The notes under the pieces: model-generated
What the model saw: only the letters and a program-made list of their open reading frames with translations
Told to the model about the DNA's origin: nothing
The model's database searches: none
NCBI RefSeq assembly: GCF_023091745.1
Contig: NC_068928.1
Location: 13,348,001 to 13,412,000 of the forward strand
Source: Budorcas taxicolor
Lineage: Eukaryota; Chordata; Mammalia; Artiodactyla; Bovidae
Length of the DNA: 64,000 nt
Direction: 5' to 3'
Translations under genes and position numbers: made by a program
Part shown: piece after piece, positions 10,984 to 21,357 of the stretch
How positions within the stretch are numbered: the stretch's first letter is position 1
Layout of the letters: every line of letters starts with the position of its first letter

Positions 10984-11853
10984 CTGTTGGGAAAAGCCAA
11001 AGAGAAAGACACAAATAATGACACAGCTTGAAGGGGGAATCTCTTCAAGAGGGCGAGGTTTTACTGTTAAAAACTAAAAAAAAAAAAAAAAAATTAAACC
11101 AAAGTTGTTCATCAAGATCCGCATCTTTGAAATAAAAAAGAAAGGATCCTGGCTCTTGGACTTTGTTAAATATGCCTCTTTTTCAGCCTTGATTCCACCA
11201 CCCGCCCCTCCTTAGCCCCAAGGGGGGAACCTTACTGCTTCCAAGGGAAGGATGGGACCTGAGGCATTCTCGATCAATGCTTCCCAGGGCCACCTGAGGT
11301 GACCTGACTACACAACTCCAGCAAGCCCCCTGGTCAGTCTCCACATGCAGCCGCCTCTGTGCCTGGCGCAGCTTCCCTCCTCTGCTTAGTCAACGGCACG
11401 CATGGGCCCCCACTGCATAACCTCCTCTTGTCCCTCCCCCAACCCCTAGTCAGGCTGTGAAAACCTAATCCAGACCGCGGCATTCACGTCTGGTGTTGAG
11501 GGCAGGCGTCCTTATCAATTCCAGAAGCAGCTCTGCCATGCGTGTACTTGGAGAACCCGGGACCAGCGAGCCCGAAGCATCATCTCAGCCGTCTTCCTGC
11601 AAGACCACGTTCTCCACAAAAAGAGAGTTTTTTCTAGCATCCGGAAGACCACTGTAAAGACCTAAGAATTTAGCTGGCAGTGCATTCCGAGTCATCTTAA
11701 AAGTAAGCACGTGATGGTCTAGACTCATTCAAGGCTGCTGACTGTCTCGCCTCTAAAACTGGTGGTTCGCAATGCTCCCAGTACATCCACGGCTCTGCAG
11801 CGGGGAAAACAGAGCCCCAGGCATGGGCACTCAGGGTACTAGAGGTGACCTAC
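10984..11853 (-). other. ACACA: ACACA intron h-i
   Basis: This 870-nt intron holds a poly-A tract at 11077-11094 and otherwise unique sequence. I see no repeat or exon in it. Confidence 0.85.
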
Positions 11854-11950
11854 CTTGGCTTCGGAATCCAGGTTTGCAGGATCAGCCGGGATACTCAGCT
11901 CCACTGTTCGGGTTTCTACGGCAACTACTCCCACGGGTATTCCTCCTAGC
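11854..11950 (-). CDS. ACACA: ACACA CT-domain exon h
   Basis: This exon has 97 nt: one base completing the Arg of GRAR, then 32 codons LGGIPVGVVAVETRTVE followed by LSIPADPANLDSEAK. The acceptor is TTTATCAG and the donor AAG|GTAGGT. It belongs to the CT C-domain. The LGGIPVGV and PADPAN motifs are shared with propionyl-CoA carboxylase beta-type carboxyltransferases and help form the crotonase-like fold. No damage is seen. Confidence 0.96.
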
Positions 11951-12254
11951 CTGATAAAGAACGAGCCGTGTGAGGGCCTGGTGGATGTCACTGTTACGGC
12001 TAGTCATTTATTTTCCAATCCTACATCAACACCTTGGTGGAGGGGAAGTGGAAACAAATACAGAGGCAGGGGGAAATCGGACTCTTCCTGGGGTAAAACA
12101 TTACTTCACAGATTTGGTAAATATGGTAAATTGGAAGGAAAGTACCCTCAGAGTCACTCCTATTCCCCAGCACAGGATAAATTTAAACCAAGGGTTGTAC
12201 CAGGGAAGCTTCTGCATTGAGACTCAACAGCCTAGTACGTGTATGAGATCTTGT

Positions 12255-12300
12255 GCACATGGGCATGTGTGCACACACATGCATGCACACACACACACAG
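12255..12300. repeat. (CA)n-rich simple repeat
   Basis: Interrupted CA/TG run with CATGCATGCA core. Confidence 0.8.
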
Positions 12301-14220
12301 ATTCAATCACTGTAATCGGTGAAACTGCTCAGTTCACAACAGGTCTTTGGTAAAGATGGAGGGGAATGGTTGGACAGGTGGTAGTAACCTGAAACTTCAC
12401 GATAACAGAGCTATCGTTGTCTGTGGACTACTAATGACGGGGTTCCAGGTAAGACGTGACGGGAGAATAGGTCTCACCACAGGGCGTATGGATGGGGAGT
12501 TTGCAGGCGTGTTGTAGGATGATGAAAGATAGACACCAAGTGTCGGGAGGTGGTTAAACAAGCCCTCAACTTCCTCTTCCATTGGAAAAGAGCAAGGGGC
12601 CAGGGATAACCTTCAGAAGTAACCTTGGTGGAACAGGCGATCTATATTGGAAGGATATAGTTAATCTCCATGCTCTGTTAATTAAAAAAAAGTTCTTCAG
12701 GGGCCCAAAGCCTCTGCATCTGTACTTCATGACACCCTCCCACACCTGGTCCTCATAAAGATTTCCTAGTAAAAATCAGGAAGGCAGAGAGAAAGTGGGT
12801 GAGTGTGAGCGAGTCTGCAAGGTAAGGGTGAGTCCTCACTCTGGAAAAAGTGATTCAAACTTCACCTTCTGACTGCATTCCTTGGGGTTGGGGCTGGAGC
12901 GGGTTATAGGCTCTCATTCCCCACAGCATCTCCATAACAAACTTTTCCATGGAGGATGGTGTTTAGTTGTCACTCTGGCTACTGGAGATGGATTCCTGTC
13001 ATCACAAGAGGCCTGACAGGGGCCAGAGTGGGGACCACCCACCCCCTTGTCACTTGCCTGCACTGAATCAGAACCAAAAGCCCTCTAGACAACCAGACAA
13101 CGAGCGGCAGGTACACAGGAGGGTTCAGAAATATTTCTGTTCACAATGATTAACAATCCAACTGGAAACTTGTAATTGCAAAAGCCACCCTAAATCGGTA
13201 ACTTATAACTTATATATTAGGGCCCATGTGACCTAATAAAGAACATCTTTATCCGAGTATTACAGTTATTTATTGAACTTGAAAACAGCTCAGAACAACT
13301 TCTGTTTTCTATTATACTTCATATAAATTTTATCAGGCTAGCACATGAAGATGCTACATCTTGTTTTATAGTGTGTCCCTGGACAAGGTGCCATGGAATA
13401 ATAAAAGACAATTTACAGCCAATAGCACACATATTCCAAACATACATACCAAAGATGAGTTTTGGCAGCACTTACAGTAACAATCCCAGAAGAATACATT
13501 TATATTTATTTCTCGAAATGCCATTGCTTTAGAAAGAAGCTGGCTCCATTTGTGTTTTATATACTTGTGAGCATGCGTATGTGGTTTGGAGTGAGAAGCC
13601 CAGAACTCATCAGATGGAAAGAAAGAGAGTCAGGGTGAGTGCTGCAATAAACAATGGCGGAGCTAACCGAAGCCAAGCTTGACTGATCTTGCTCGTAGAA
13701 CAAGCCCTCTTCCCATCATAAGTGGAAAGCATTATTCTCTTATTTCCCATGGGAGGATCTTAAAGACATTAACAAAGGTTTGGTTTATCTGAGGCTTAAA
13801 ATCAGGCATGTTTTCTACGGACGGGAAAACTGAAGCAGAGTATAGTTGAGAGATGCTTTCCCAAAAAGTTGGTCCCAGTGTCCTTCAAAGACTCCCTATA
13901 ACAAACCAATAGGTCCCAAGTAGGGGGGCTCTCTCCCCAGTGGGACTTCTCTAGACACAAAGAATAATCCTCCTTGGGACTTGGAAGCCGATGGTAAGGC
14001 AGAAGCCTGGGATGCCAGGGAAAAAATTGGAACTAGTCCCAGGGAACCAGGGCTGGGGCCAACTCCAGGCTGACTCTTATTCAGACCCACAGGGAAAGAG
14101 CCCGTCTGTGGGATTTGCCATCTGATGGCTCCTTGTCATTGGCAACAGGAGGTCTGCTGACCAGCTGGGCGGAGACAACCACAAAGCCTAGAATTATTTT
14201 CGAGGCTGGAATCTAAATCT

Positions 14221-14460
14221 CCCCCCGACGTGGCATGCTTGAGAATCTGGAGCAGGTGCCACTTTTCACCAAGATAAGGGAAACTGATTGCCCCCGAGAG
14301 GCAGGTGAGCTCCAGATGTGGGTCCCCGGGGCGGCGTGTCTCCGCGACGCGGGGCCAGATTAAGATCAGCCTTGGCAGGTGCTCGTTACGGCGAGCGGCA
14401 CAGATTATTCCGTGCAGGGCTCGCTGTTGAGTGAAGCGCTTCTCAGAGTGGGTATTAAAA
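14221..14460. promoter_or_regulatory. CpG-dense intronic patch
   Basis: Seventeen CpG dinucleotides in 240 nt by eye, against near absence in the neighbouring kilobase. It is repeat-free and includes GATTAAGATC and CAGATTATTC (bicoid-class homeodomain-like words). It could be a small CpG island, an enhancer or an alternative start; the sequence alone does not decide. Confidence 0.35.
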
Positions 14461-14995
14461 TTTAATAGAAACTTCGATTTCCCACTTGAAAAATAGAGGT
14501 ATTCCTGCAAACTATTCCAGCTTATTTTACCCGTTTCAGGTCAACTCCTTTTTTTCTTTTTTTTTTTTTTGTAATTCAAATCTGATGATAAGCCAGTCCA
14601 GTGCATTTATTAGCAGAATGATCTCGATGCCCTGACGGAACTTCTTCCGGTTACACCGATCTTTCAGGGGGGTCACAGAGAGAAGTGGATGAGTCTGATT
14701 CACTGGGAAACTACTCTTAAAAGTAAGTGTTCTTTGAAGGTCGTGGTAGGGGGGTGTCGCTGGTGAGCTATTGTGGTTGGGCTTTACGGCCCCCAGAGAG
14801 CTTTGCTTTTGGCATTATGAAAAGGAAATGTTGTCAAAACCAGACTTCAGACTAAATGCGTCACTGGAGTTACATGCTGAATGACCACTGGGAACCAGGG
14901 CTCCAGTCAGGCTGCCTCGGGCATGACTATAATCCAGTACTGTTAGAAAATTTAGCCAAAGAGAGCATTAATGGTAAAAACCTATATGGCCCTTT

Positions 14996-15152
14996 GTTAT
15001 TGTTGGTCAGTCACCAACTCCTGTCCAACTTTCTGCAACCCCAAGGACTGCAGCTCACCAGGCTCCTCGGTCCTTCACTACCTTCTGGAGTGTGCTCAAA
15101 TTCATGTTCACTGAGTCGGTGATGCTATCTAACCACCTCATCTTATTGCTTC
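14996..15152 (-). repeat. Degenerate BovB 3'-tail fragment
   Basis: GTCAGTCACCAACTCCTGTC, GAGTCGGTGATGCTATCTAA and CCACCTCATCTTATTGCTTC are a diverged copy of the BovB/ART2 tail. It ends about 20 nt from the exon g donor. Confidence 0.75.
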
Positions 15153-15172
15153 CATAACAAAACAGGTCTTAC

Positions 15173-15269
15173 CTGGCTCTGCCAACCACCACAGTCTGTG
15201 CCCACGGTTGCATGATCTCTGAGAAAGAGCCGTAGTCAAAAAATCCACTCAACCACTGACCTTTCTGGG
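15173..15269 (-). CDS. ACACA: ACACA CT-domain exon g
   Basis: This exon has 97 nt. The first two bases complete the Thr of HPT, then 31 codons QKGQWLSGFFDYGSF... to VVVGRA and two bases of an Arg codon. The acceptor is TGTAG and the donor CAG|GTAAGA. It encodes the start of the CT C-domain; FFDYGSFSEIM and WAQTVVVGRAR are family signatures around the acyl-CoA site. The donor lies only about 20 nt from a degenerate BovB-tail relic in the following intron. Confidence 0.96.
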
Positions 15270-16872
15270 CTACAGGAGGGAAAGCAAGGAAACAGAAAAT
15301 AAAGATCATCAGTTCATTCAAAATACACCAGAACTGGCAAGTGGAAGGTTGGACCTGAGGGGTTATTTGGGGGAGTCTGTTGTTGTTTTTAAACATATTA
15401 CCGTAGATGGAAACATTAGGCAGCTCAATGTTCATCTGCCTTCAGACCTCATCTCCTATTTCATTTGCTAGTCTGAATAAAAAGAATCATTTATCAGCGA
15501 AAGCATCATTTATTGTTAAACGATGGGGTTCAGCTAGCAGAGTTTGTGTGCTTTTAAATAAATAACCTGGCTTCTTTCACGAAACACCACAAACATTTGT
15601 CAAAAGGCAGCCGAGTCATTAAAGATGTTTTCAAAATGTCTATTTCTACTTTAAAACTTAGCTTACAATTTTGTTTGATTCCACTGATCTCCTTTTGTTT
15701 GCTGTTGTTATATCATTATAGCACAAACTGTATTCATGTAACAGTCATGCTCTGCATTGAAGGAGGGAAACAGGATTGAATTATTACAGGTAATATTTTA
15801 AAATTTGATTCCACTGATTTTCTTTCAATGGAAATATGAAGATAGGCAAATGATAAGTATCAATATAAATGATCAGATGAGGACCCCAATTTGGGGAAGA
15901 GCTTCTCTGCTAGAAAAGCAACAAGATACACTTGCTTTATTTACCGCTGACAAGGATAATCCTACTAAAAGAAAGGGCCATGCCCATACACTCTTAAAAG
16001 GTATCAGAAATAGGAGGTTCTGATACCTACACTTAATGTCATTAACCTCCCTTGTGCACGGGATTTCCTTCACTGGCAAGACACATGACTTTCAACATCT
16101 TACTTTAAGAGAAACAACTTCTGTTCCACAGGTATCCATGTTTGACCAAGGCCTCATCAAAGCCTCTGCAAACAGCTGTTTCCTAGCTGCCCTCTCAGCT
16201 CACCATTTCTCAGTGAGTCTTCTAATTTGAACGTGGCCCTCCGCCCCCTAAAAACCCAAGTCCAAAACCAATTAAAAGTGGAGATCCGAGCAAGCTAACC
16301 TCTGCTGACTTAAACGGGATGGAGAGTGTTTTATCAAGACTAAACTTGTAATTACTGTGTTCTACATCCCTTGCTTCTATGGCCCCCGTGTAAAATGTGA
16401 TCATCCATTTCAAAATTATCTCTCTATCATGAGCCCAAAGCCGATAGTTTAGATTCTGGGCTCGTGTTGGGCGTCAGTTTGAAGAATATCATGGCACTAT
16501 CTCCTCTAATAAATGACTTTAACTTTTCACCTAGAAGATATCTGCTTTAACTTATCACAGGGAATCATCTGCTTTCTTTAACGCTTCCACTAAATTAAAA
16601 TCTGAAGTCACTCGATTTGGGAGCGAGTGTTAGCTGCACAGAGACAGCAGGATGAATTACTACGGAGTTGATGAAAAAAATATTATCCAAAAACTAGAAA
16701 ACTTAGTTTATCACAAATTCATTTTATTCTGCGGTTCTCATTAATAATAGCCAGGATAATGCCCATCTACATGTGCACACACATCTGTTCAACTCCTGAA
16801 AAAGGGTTCAGATTTTGACGAGGGTTCTAAACCAAACTTCTAAGTGCCTCAGGTTATCGAAGTTTTGGTTAA

Positions 16873-17134
16873 AAATAATTGTATTCATTTATTTATTTTT
16901 GGCTGTGCTGGGTCTTCACTGCTGCGTGGGCATTTCTCTTGTTGCAGAGCATGCGCTCTAGGACACGTGGGCTCATTAGTTGCCGCTCTCAGGCTCTAGA
17001 GCACGAGCTCAGCAGTCCTGGTGCCTGGGCCTGGTTGCTCTGAGGCATGTGGGACCCTCCCAGACCAGGGATTGAACCCATGCCCCCTGCCGTGGAAGGT
17101 GGATTCTTTACCACTGAGCCACCGGGGAAGCCCA
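16873..17134 (-). repeat. CHR-2-type SINE
   Basis: ATTTATTTATTTTTGGCTGT at the left and TTCTTTACCACTGAGCCACC at the right mark the reversed element; GAAGTTTT flanks both sides. Confidence 0.9.
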
Positions 17135-17689
17135 GGATACTGAAGTTTTAACTTCGTATGCTTGGATCATTTTATGGTTCTTACTTCAATAACAATGATT
17201 TGGAACTACAGAATTCATTTCAAAGTGGAAATATTTTGTCTTTAAAATCCCTCCTGCCTAATATGTTGGTTGATGGAGGGGAGTCATTGGAGGGCTACAG
17301 GTATTATCGGTGGGCTTTACTGGGCCCCCTCAAAGAGCAGGTCATGTTCAGTTCATCAGTAGAACGTAGAAGCCACTTAACATGGCTCTGCATTATTCCC
17401 AGGAGAACACTCATTAGGTCTTGTTCTGATTTCTCCCAGAAAAGTCCTGCATTTTATGACTGATAGATATCTTAGGCTCGTGGCTCTTATTATAAGTTTT
17501 GGTCTAAAAATGAGAGGTAGAGCAAAGATTACTATGGTGACTTTTCTATGTCAGAAAAACTATTTAATTTTATTAAGATTAACAAGAAAGGGCATTGGCG
17601 GCAACAGGTAAGGTTTTAAATTAAAGTCAACCCTACTCTGGTGATTTTTCTGTCTATAGTTAGGTTTCCGAATTAAGCCAAACTCCTAA

Positions 17690-17790
17690 GTATTAGCTGT
17701 GTGACCTTGCTCAAATCACTTAACTTCTCTGAGCTTGTGCAGTGGTCATCTCATTTTATCTCTGAGAAACAGGAAATCCAAATAAGATGG
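17690..17790 (+). repeat. MIR-like relic
   Basis: TAGCTGTGTGACCTTGCTCA and CTTAACTTCTCTGAGCTTG match the MIR core. Confidence 0.65.
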
Positions 17791-17872
17791 TGTATATGGA
17801 AGTGCTTCACAGTCCCACCTGGCTTTTCAGGGGGTGCCCACATAGCATTACTAAGCTTTCCTTAGGAAAAAT

Positions 17873-18004
17873 TCTTTTTTTCTTTTTTATCTCTTCGGCT
17901 GCACGACAGAGCATGGGGATCTTAGTTCACCAACCAGGGATCCAACTCATGCACCCTGCTTTGGAAGCGCAAAGTCTTAACCCCTGGACTGCCAGGGAAG
18001 TCCC
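17873..18004 (-). repeat. CHR-1-type SINE
   Basis: Reversed head at the right (CCCTGGACTGCCAGGGAAGT) and T-rich tail at the left. Confidence 0.85.
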
Positions 18005-18433
18005 TGAATACCTCTTTCTCTTTCAGCAAAATCACAATGACTTTTAAATCTATCTTCTGCATTCCATTCTTTTAAATACAGCCCTTTGAAGGGGGGTGGG
18101 GGAGGGAATAGTTGCAAGAAACATGCAAAAAAGAACAAACACTTTCCCCAAAAGCCTAAAAAGGTAGATTCGAAATGTAGCAGGAGGATTTGGGGCTTCA
18201 CAAAAGAACTTCCTGCTAAATAAAGTTTGTTAAAATCGCCAAGTGGACTGACAAACAAGGATGTACATTTGCCTTAGGTGGAGTTACCTCTTTTTTCCCC
18301 TGTTGTTGCTTTTTAAGTTTGGTAAAATAAGCCCCCAAACAGAGGGATATATTAGATAAATATGGAGGAAGGGCTTGTTCTAGCTCAATATAGCTATCAA
18401 ATTAAAAGTTCTGTCTTCCAACCAGGGAAGGAC

Positions 18434-18656
18434 AGTAACTTCCCTGATGGTACAGTGGGTATGAAACCGCCTGCCAATGCAGGGGACCTGCGTTCAGTCC
18501 CTGGTCTGGGAAGATCCCACACGCTGCGGAGCAACTAAACCCAGGCACCACAACTAACAGCGTCCTTACTACTGCAAGGAGCGAGCCCGTGCCCCCACTA
18601 GGGCCTGACAGCACTGAACGGAGAAACACAGCTTCAAAAGTGGCCGCAGAATAAAT
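18434..18656 (+). repeat. CHR-2-type SINE, diverged
   Basis: Head AACTTCCCTGATGGTACAGT, B-box-like CGTTCAGTCCCTGG, body AAGATCCCACACGCTGCGGA. The 3' half is eroded. Confidence 0.82.
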
Positions 18657-19045
18657 GAAGCGTCTGTTTACACAGACTAGATGCTCGCAGATTCTGGTCC
18701 GATCACTCTTTGACTTTATGGCTTATATTTAACTGTTTTAAAGTTTTTTGCGGCCATTAGGTAATAATGGCTCCAATAACAGAATAAACAGAAGAAACGT
18801 ACTAATGACTACAGTGCTTAGAACTGACTCAACAGCTGATTTCATTCCTTTTTCATTTGCTCTTGATGGGTTTTCTACCTTTTTCTTCAGAGAGCTGTTG
18901 TTTTTCCAGATTTCCCTCATTCCCAGGTACTACAGGGGCTCTCTTTCCTTTGTCACATGCTATTGGGCAGGAATCGGTTAGTGACGGAAGGAAAGACTGA
19001 AAGCATGAGGGCCAGGGTGCCACAGACCCTCTAACATGCACATAC

Positions 19046-19166
19046 TTGGGTGAGGCCGGCCTGCCAGCATCCACCGAGGGTCATACGGCGCCTTCGTGGG
19101 CACAAACTCGATGACTCTGTCTATTGGATCCTTGGAATTCAGGAGAGGAACTGAACTGTATACACT
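19046..19166 (-). CDS. ACACA: ACACA CT-domain exon f (N/C subdomain junction)
   Basis: This exon has 121 nt: 40 codons plus one base. It begins SVYSSVPLLNSKDPIDRV and ends MLAGRPHP plus A, with donor CAA|GTATGT; the acceptor is TCTAG. By length count the linker between the CT N- and C-subdomains falls here. The SVYSSVPLLNSK stretch is variable and isoform-specific, and it is the clearest local evidence for ACACA rather than ACACB. PYDPRWMLAGRPHP is invariant in the family. The intron before it, between exons e and f, is only 595 nt. Confidence 0.96.
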
Positions 19167-19761
19167 CTAGAAGGCGACGGGAGGGAAAGAGCACAGCGGT
19201 CGGTGAACAACTCGTAACTCAGCAACAACCGTGACAGACAGAGAGAGCAGGACCCACATACGGAAGCACACCCGTTAGTCCCATCCATCAGCTGGAAGCA
19301 CCCCAATCGAGAGCCAGGCCCTGAGGAACAGGTGCAGCTTGCCAAGTCTCACGTGGGAGCCTGGTAGAAAGTGCGGCGATTGGACTCTTGACTTCAGTGC
19401 GCCCAGGCTCTCTGGGAAGTCCCCTAGAGGGGTGGACACCGACGACACAGGGGAAAGCTCCACAGTGAGAAGCTGGGGTCTGAGCCTAGACAGGACTCAA
19501 GGCTTCCCTGGCTGGAAATCATCAGAAGCGGGCCTGACCCCTGCAATCCAAAGGCGTTTTTAAAGAAAGGTAGGAGGCAAAAGATGGCTTTAAGAAAAAA
19601 AAAAAAAAAAAAGAAAGAAATCAACAGCTTCTAGAGAATATTTTGTAAGAAAAAAAATCCTTCTCCCATAAACAAGTCTCACATGCTGAGGCAGTGAGCT
19701 GTGGTGAAAAGGCCGGGTTCTTCGGGCTTTTCGGTGCTGGCAGCAAGCGGGGAGGACTCAC
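19167..19761 (-). other. ACACA: ACACA intron e-f
   Basis: This 595-nt intron is the shortest in the window. It contains only a poly-A run at 19596-19612. No other feature is seen. Confidence 0.9.
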
Positions 19762-19905
19762 CTTCGGCATGTAAGACAGCCAGTGCAGGACGGTGAACAC
19801 CCCCTCAAAGTCATCACAGACGGTGCTGTGCGTCACCCCGTTGTTGTGCATGATCTGAATGCCCCCCAGCTGGTTGTTCGAGGTGTATACTTCCCTCCCG
19901 AGGAC
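19762..19905 (-). CDS. ACACA: ACACA CT-domain exon e
   Basis: This exon has 144 nt, or 48 codons, with phase 0 at both ends. It starts VLGREVYTSNNQLGG and ends HWLSYMPK at an AAG|GTGAGT donor; the acceptor is CTAG. It forms the last part of the CT N-domain. HNNGVTH followed by VCDDFEGVFTVL is typical of ACC1; ACC2 has a Tyr in place of the first Asn and a different sequence around it. The residue between TH and TVC is Ser (codon AGC), where the human protein as I recall it has Cys. This is a conservative, probably ruminant, substitution. Confidence 0.97.
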
Positions 19906-21145
19906 CTAGAGAAACAGGCCAGAGAGAAGGCGTTCATCCAGTCAGAGAGACAGGCAAGGTCTGCCTTGTAACTGCCACTAAAATGGATTCTTTTTTCTGC
20001 AAGACAGAGAGCCCGGCCTCTGTGGGCTGTGTCGAGGGACTGTCTGGACCTTTGTCCTAAAAAGAAAACTCAGAAGACACAAAGGGCGTTTTAGACAACC
20101 ACATTCTCCGCTGCAGTTCAAACACCAGCAAGCCCCTCTCTATCAGCCACCACGGATGCGTGGTGGCATCCTGGGCTCTCGGGGGAGATCACAGCGGAGG
20201 GTAACGCTGGGGCCCCGAGACGCAGGCCACGCCAGGCTGCTGCCTGCAGACGCAGAAGGGGGAGTGCTTGGCTGCTGACACCCTCGAGCAACGAGTCTCA
20301 GTTAAACAGAAGCATCGAGAGGTATGGACTCATCATTTTTTCCAAGGGTTACTTTTCCCCTTTACATTTGATGTTTCAAGTGAAATCCTGAAGCAACTCA
20401 TGACACATACATGCAGCCTTGAGCCTAAAGTCCTCTTTGTTTGCTGGGCACTGGGCTATGATTTATGCCCAAACCCACTTCTCCTGGGTCCTTTCCTCCC
20501 CAGGTGCCAGGGACTTCAGGGTCTCAATTTCCTGGTCTATCCACCCCTGGAGGAGTTTAGCTCTTGTGAGGGTAAAGGGCACCTGTGATTGGAAACCATA
20601 AAGTTAAAAAAGAAAAAAAAAAGAAAGAACATTCTTCGACTCGGAAACTGTAGGGTTTCTTTTCCCCTTGAAGATTGGTTAATGATTTCTTTTGGGGAGG
20701 GAGGTTTTCTGACCCAGCAGATGGAAGCTGGGCAGCCTGACCACAGACTCCTGCAAACTGCTGAGTGTGTAGTAATTGCCAGTCATCTACGGTAGCCCTG
20801 GAGAGCTCGTAACAGTTGTGGAGCCGCTTACTGCATGTTACCTTTTCTTTCTTTCCCCTTTCTCCTCCTCCTCTGGAAAATAACCACAACACAAAATTCC
20901 TTACTTTTATTCATTTCCAGCCTCTGGGGGAGAACCTAATAAAGGAGAGACCAGCGAATTCTACCTGTATATTCCCATTTTGCCCCTTCCTGTTCAGAGC
21001 TGTGAGCGGCTCCCCTACAGGCTGGGTCAGCCCCGGGATCAAGACCTGCCGAAGGCTGAGGAAGGGGGCAGCCAGAGCCATCACCTCTCTGGGACCCAGC
21101 TGGCCTGGGTTCCATTTAGCTTCAGCTACAAAGGGAAGAGGGGCA

Positions 21146-21357
21146 GGCTTCCCAGGGGGCTCACTGGTAAAGAATCCGCCTGACAATGCAGCAGACGCTG
21201 GTTCGATCCCTGGGTGGGGAAGAACCCCTAGAGAAGGAAATCACAATCCACTCCAGTATTCTTGCCTGGAAAATTCCATGGGCAGAGGAGCCTGGAGGGC
21301 TACAGTCCACAGGGTCACAAAAGAATCAGACACTCACTTAGCAACTACACAGCAGGA
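21146..21357 (+). repeat. Bov-tA SINE
   Basis: GGCTTCCCAGGGGGCTCACT head, GGTTCGATCCCTGGGTGGGG box, Bov-A unit ending in AGACACTCACTTAGC. It accounts for the C-terminal half of a long chance open frame on the plus strand. Confidence 0.92.

Larger units (their letters stand above)
11951..15172 (-). other. ACACA: ACACA intron g-h
   Basis: This 3222-nt intron has little repeat content: a CA-rich simple repeat at 12255-12300, a T-rich tract at 14551-14571, and a degenerate BovB tail at 14996-15152. A CpG-dense patch lies at 14221-14460. Confidence 0.85.
15270..19045 (-). other. ACACA: ACACA intron f-g
   Basis: This 3776-nt intron holds three CHR-type SINEs (two minus, one plus) and a MIR-like piece near 17.69-17.78 kb. 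The 15280-16860 part shows no recognised element. Confidence 0.85.
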
